The notes under the pieces: model-generated
The model's database searches: none
Told to the model about the DNA's origin: nothing
What the model saw: only the letters and a program-made list of their open reading frames with translations
Part shown: piece by piece, positions 63,297 to 64,000 of the stretch
Layout: each line of letters opens with the position of its first letter
How positions within the stretch are numbered: the first letter of the stretch is position 1
From: Promethearchaeota archaeon
Lineage (GTDB): Archaea; Asgardarchaeota; Lokiarchaeia; Helarchaeales; RDOG01
DNA length: 64,000 nt
Assembly (NCBI GenBank): GCA_011365055.1
Contig: RDOG01000005.1
Span: 244,406 to 308,405, forward strand
Reading direction: 5' to 3'
Program-made: the position numbers and the translations under genes

Positions 63297-64000
63297 TTAT
63301 AAATTTATGAAATCTAAATTTAATTCCTTTAATTTTTCTTTAGTTGGTATTCCCTTTAAATCCCAACCTCTTAGTTCATAATATTCATCAAGTAACTTGT
63401 TATAATCTTCGTATGACAATGCCTTACCTTTTATAGGACCATCATCAAAAGGTTCTGTCCATCGTTTCGGAGGAAGATCCCAAGATCTATCAAAACCAGG
63501 ATTTTCTCGAATCCAGAAACATCTAGTAAGGTTCCATACTCGTTCAGAAGATAATAATAAATCATTAGTAGTTGCTTCAATTCCTGTAACAAGAGAATAA
63601 AATTGAGCATAAAGGTCATAATCCATTTTTGTTTCAACCCATGGAAATCTACAGACACCTAATTGGTCTAATAACGGTCTCTTATGTTGATACATAATAA
63701 CAATTTTTGCTTTTCCTTTAATTTCCTCTCGATTTTCCTTGATATCATCATTAATAGTCCAACTTCGATTGTGGTGAGCACCAACATCTGCAGTCATAAA
63801 AGAAAGTGCCATTGCAGGAAGTAATCTTGTGTCATAAGCAGTAGCTTCATTTCCTTTGATTTGAATAGCAAAGTTTATTGAATTTTTGCCCCATTTTTCT
63901 GCTAATTTCTTCACACCTTCAGCTAAAAAATTCCCAAATCCATCACGATGTGCAATTTTTTTAATTAACGTAAATATTAACTTCTCATCACCAAATTTTA
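63297..64000 (-). CDS. Aldehyde ferredoxin oxidoreductase family protein, C-terminal part
   Basis: The frame runs from TAA/TAG at 63297 to the right edge without a stop, and no start is reached. The translation has AOR features: RDGFGNFLAEGVKKLAEKWG, YDTRLLPAMALSFMTADVGA with HHNR following, and LGVCRF, which holds the Cys near the cluster. AOR enzymes contain a tungsten bis-pterin and a [4Fe-4S] cluster and oxidise aldehydes to acids with ferredoxin as acceptor. The WOR/XOR-like HHNRSWTI form is present. The N-terminal half is outside the window. The MoaD-like and ModE/Mop genes may serve its cofactor. Confidence 0.88.
   Translation of the reverse strand, partial: KFGDEKLIFTLIKKIAHRDGFGNFLAEGVKKLAEKWGKNSINFAIQIKGNEATAYDTRLLPAMALSFMTADVGAHHNRSWTINDDIKENREEIKGKAKIVIMYQHKRPLLDQLGVCRFPWVETKMDYDLYAQFYSLVTGIEATTNDLLLSSERVWNLTRCFWIRENPGFDRSWDLPPKRWTEPFDDGPIKGKALSYEDYNKLLDEYYELRGWDLKGIPTKEKLKELNLDFINL

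Noticed and set aside
1..64000. tRNA, rRNA, CRISPR arrays, insertion sequences, Cdc6/origin
   Set aside because: No T-loop consensus, no repeated spacers, no transposase and no initiator gene were found by eye. Small or diverged RNAs could still be missed without covariance search.

Overview
This is an AT-rich archaeal chromosome segment that looks like an Asgard archaeon (Lokiarchaeia-like). Archaeal markers are the GatD/GatE Glu-tRNA(Gln) amidotransferase, an archaeal histone, HdrB/HdrC-type proteins, a geranylgeranyl-reductase-type flavoprotein, a KaiC-like ATPase and a ModE-type regulator. Asgard-type signals are a Rab-like small GTPase, a protein combining a possible longin-like domain, a coiled coil and a degenerate Arf-like G domain, a ubiquitin-like protein, a possible C2-like domain, an AN1 zinc finger fused to a site-2 protease, and many long coiled-coil orphans. 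No tRNA, rRNA, CRISPR array, insertion sequence or replication gene was seen.

Layout. 1-1,456 (minus): the N-terminus of a beta-mannosidase cut by the window edge, a decayed surface-protein gene ending in a C-terminal sorting signal, and a small protein. 1,805-5,844 (plus): an SCP2-like protein, MmgE/PrpD, a membrane protein, a parvulin, an orphan 2-oxoacid oxidoreductase gamma subunit and a Bax-inhibitor-like membrane protein. 5,881-12,155: thioredoxin, a PH-like membrane protein, an eIF2B-like protein, the AN1-site-2 protease, coiled-coil orphans and a ModE/Mop pair. 12,793-17,965 (plus): ubiquitin-like protein, gatD, gatE, KaiC-like ATPase and an orphan. 17,989-22,894: SLOG protein, cupin, Rab-like GTPase, cysteine synthase, radical SAM protein and C2-like protein. 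23,363-31,744: a coiled-coil and G-domain section. 31,745-37,848: MoaD-like protein, histone, regulators, a CitG-like enzyme and a TPR protein. 38,073-50,006: geranylgeranyl reductase family protein, radical SAM protein, leucyl aminopeptidase, carAB and two 2-hydroxyacyl-CoA dehydratase-type subunits. 50,007-52,155: a decay zone with three gene remnants around a Rieske protein. 52,156-64,000: acylphosphatase, an ABC exporter, guaA, nadE, HdrC/HdrB-like proteins, an M24 peptidase, a HAD protein and an aldehyde ferredoxin oxidoreductase cut by the right edge.

The metabolic genes suggest an anaerobe using ferredoxin, CoA thioesters and a tungsten or molybdenum pterin cofactor: the oxoacid oxidoreductase gamma subunit, AOR, HdrBC-like electron carriers, hydroxyacyl-CoA dehydratase-type subunits, a MoaD-like protein and ModE/Mop. 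The most unusual material is the 23.3-31.7 kb block of orphan coiled-coil and GTPase-like proteins, which would suit membrane tethering or scaffolding, although that role is inferred only. The other notable items are the AN1-protease fusion, the ubiquitin-like protein upstream of gatD, and a small cysteine protein interrupted by an in-frame TAG.
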